Below, piece by piece: positions 63,920-64,000 of a stretch of 64,000 bases of DNA. The DNA is from Malachius bipustulatus (Eukaryota; Arthropoda; Insecta; Coleoptera; Melyridae), in the NCBI GenBank assembly GCA_910589415.1, contig OU342633.1, positions 3,758,858-3,822,857 on the forward strand. The letters run 5' to 3'. The translations under genes and the position numbers were made by a program. How positions within the stretch are numbered: position 1 is the stretch's first letter; the number at the start of each line of letters is the position of its first letter. The notes below the pieces were generated by a model. It had not been told where the DNA came from, searched no databases, and saw nothing but the letters and a program-made list of their open reading frames with translations.

Positions 63920-64000
63920 GTAGGAGATGACGACCGAAATAAAGCAAAATAGGTTCGAAATCTGATGAATGAGCGGGAACTAAGCCCACATTTACTTCAC

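Overview
This window looks like AT-rich, repeat-dominated insect nuclear DNA. The evidence is the mixture of transposon lineages (Ty3/Gypsy, BEL/Pao, RTE- and jockey-type LINEs, Penelope-like, piggyBac, hAT-like, PIF/Harbinger-like and Tc1/mariner-like elements, and a tRNA-headed SINE), the spliced genes inside transposons, and the absence of any prokaryotic gene organisation. A large insect genome such as a beetle fits, but the order cannot be fixed from sequence alone. I see no convincing intact host gene. Nearly every protein signal is a transposon relic, and the window is best read as layers of nested insertions.

Layout. 0-4 kb: a hAT-like non-autonomous element with an exact 8-bp target duplication, a TA-flanked MITE, GGTA-type simple repeats, the C-terminal half of a DDE transposase and a probable LTR. 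4-7.1 kb: an RTE-type LINE split by a 2.5-kb inverted-repeat element, which itself holds an 853-bp palindrome. 7.5-11.6 kb: a decayed Ty3/Gypsy element. 11.8-12.1 kb: a SINE. 13.4-16.3 kb: a jockey-like LINE end and a 50-bp tandem repeat. 16.4-17.6 kb: another long palindrome. 18.2-18.9 kb: a piggyBac relic. 22-24 kb: a MITE inside an inverted-repeat element, and a LINE scrap. 23.9-29.7 kb: a large Ty3/Gypsy element on the minus strand. 30.7-31.4 kb: a LINE piece. 32.3-37.5 kb: three copies of an element ending in GCCCGGTTTCACC, one with a spliced THAP-domain gene and a SWIM zinc-finger gene. 37.7-40.3 kb: a PIF-like MITE, a hairpin and a 1-kb palindrome. 40.3-47.3 kb: two jockey-type LINEs, the second carrying a MITE and a 2.6-kb element that holds BEL/Pao and other insertions. 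47.6-50.7 kb: a long LINE. 51.4-53.7 kb: an inverted-repeat element with Penelope-like sequence and another palindrome. 56.5-58.9 kb: pieces of a virus/Polinton-like gene interrupted by a LINE. 59.5-62.1 kb: an element with 0.5-kb inverted repeats and the spliced N-terminal half of a transposase gene. 63-63.9 kb: a decayed IS630/Tc1-type transposase.

The most notable object is the minus-strand Ty3/Gypsy element at 23.9-29.7 kb. Its integrase frame continues without a break into a macrodomain resembling the TARG1/OARD1 ADP-ribosyl hydrolases, with the expected Lys and Asp in place, followed by a CCCH zinc finger. Other notable points are the THAP plus SWIM element with its deletion derivatives, a family of roughly 0.9-1.0-kb palindromes flanked by TA, and nesting clear enough to give a relative order of insertion.
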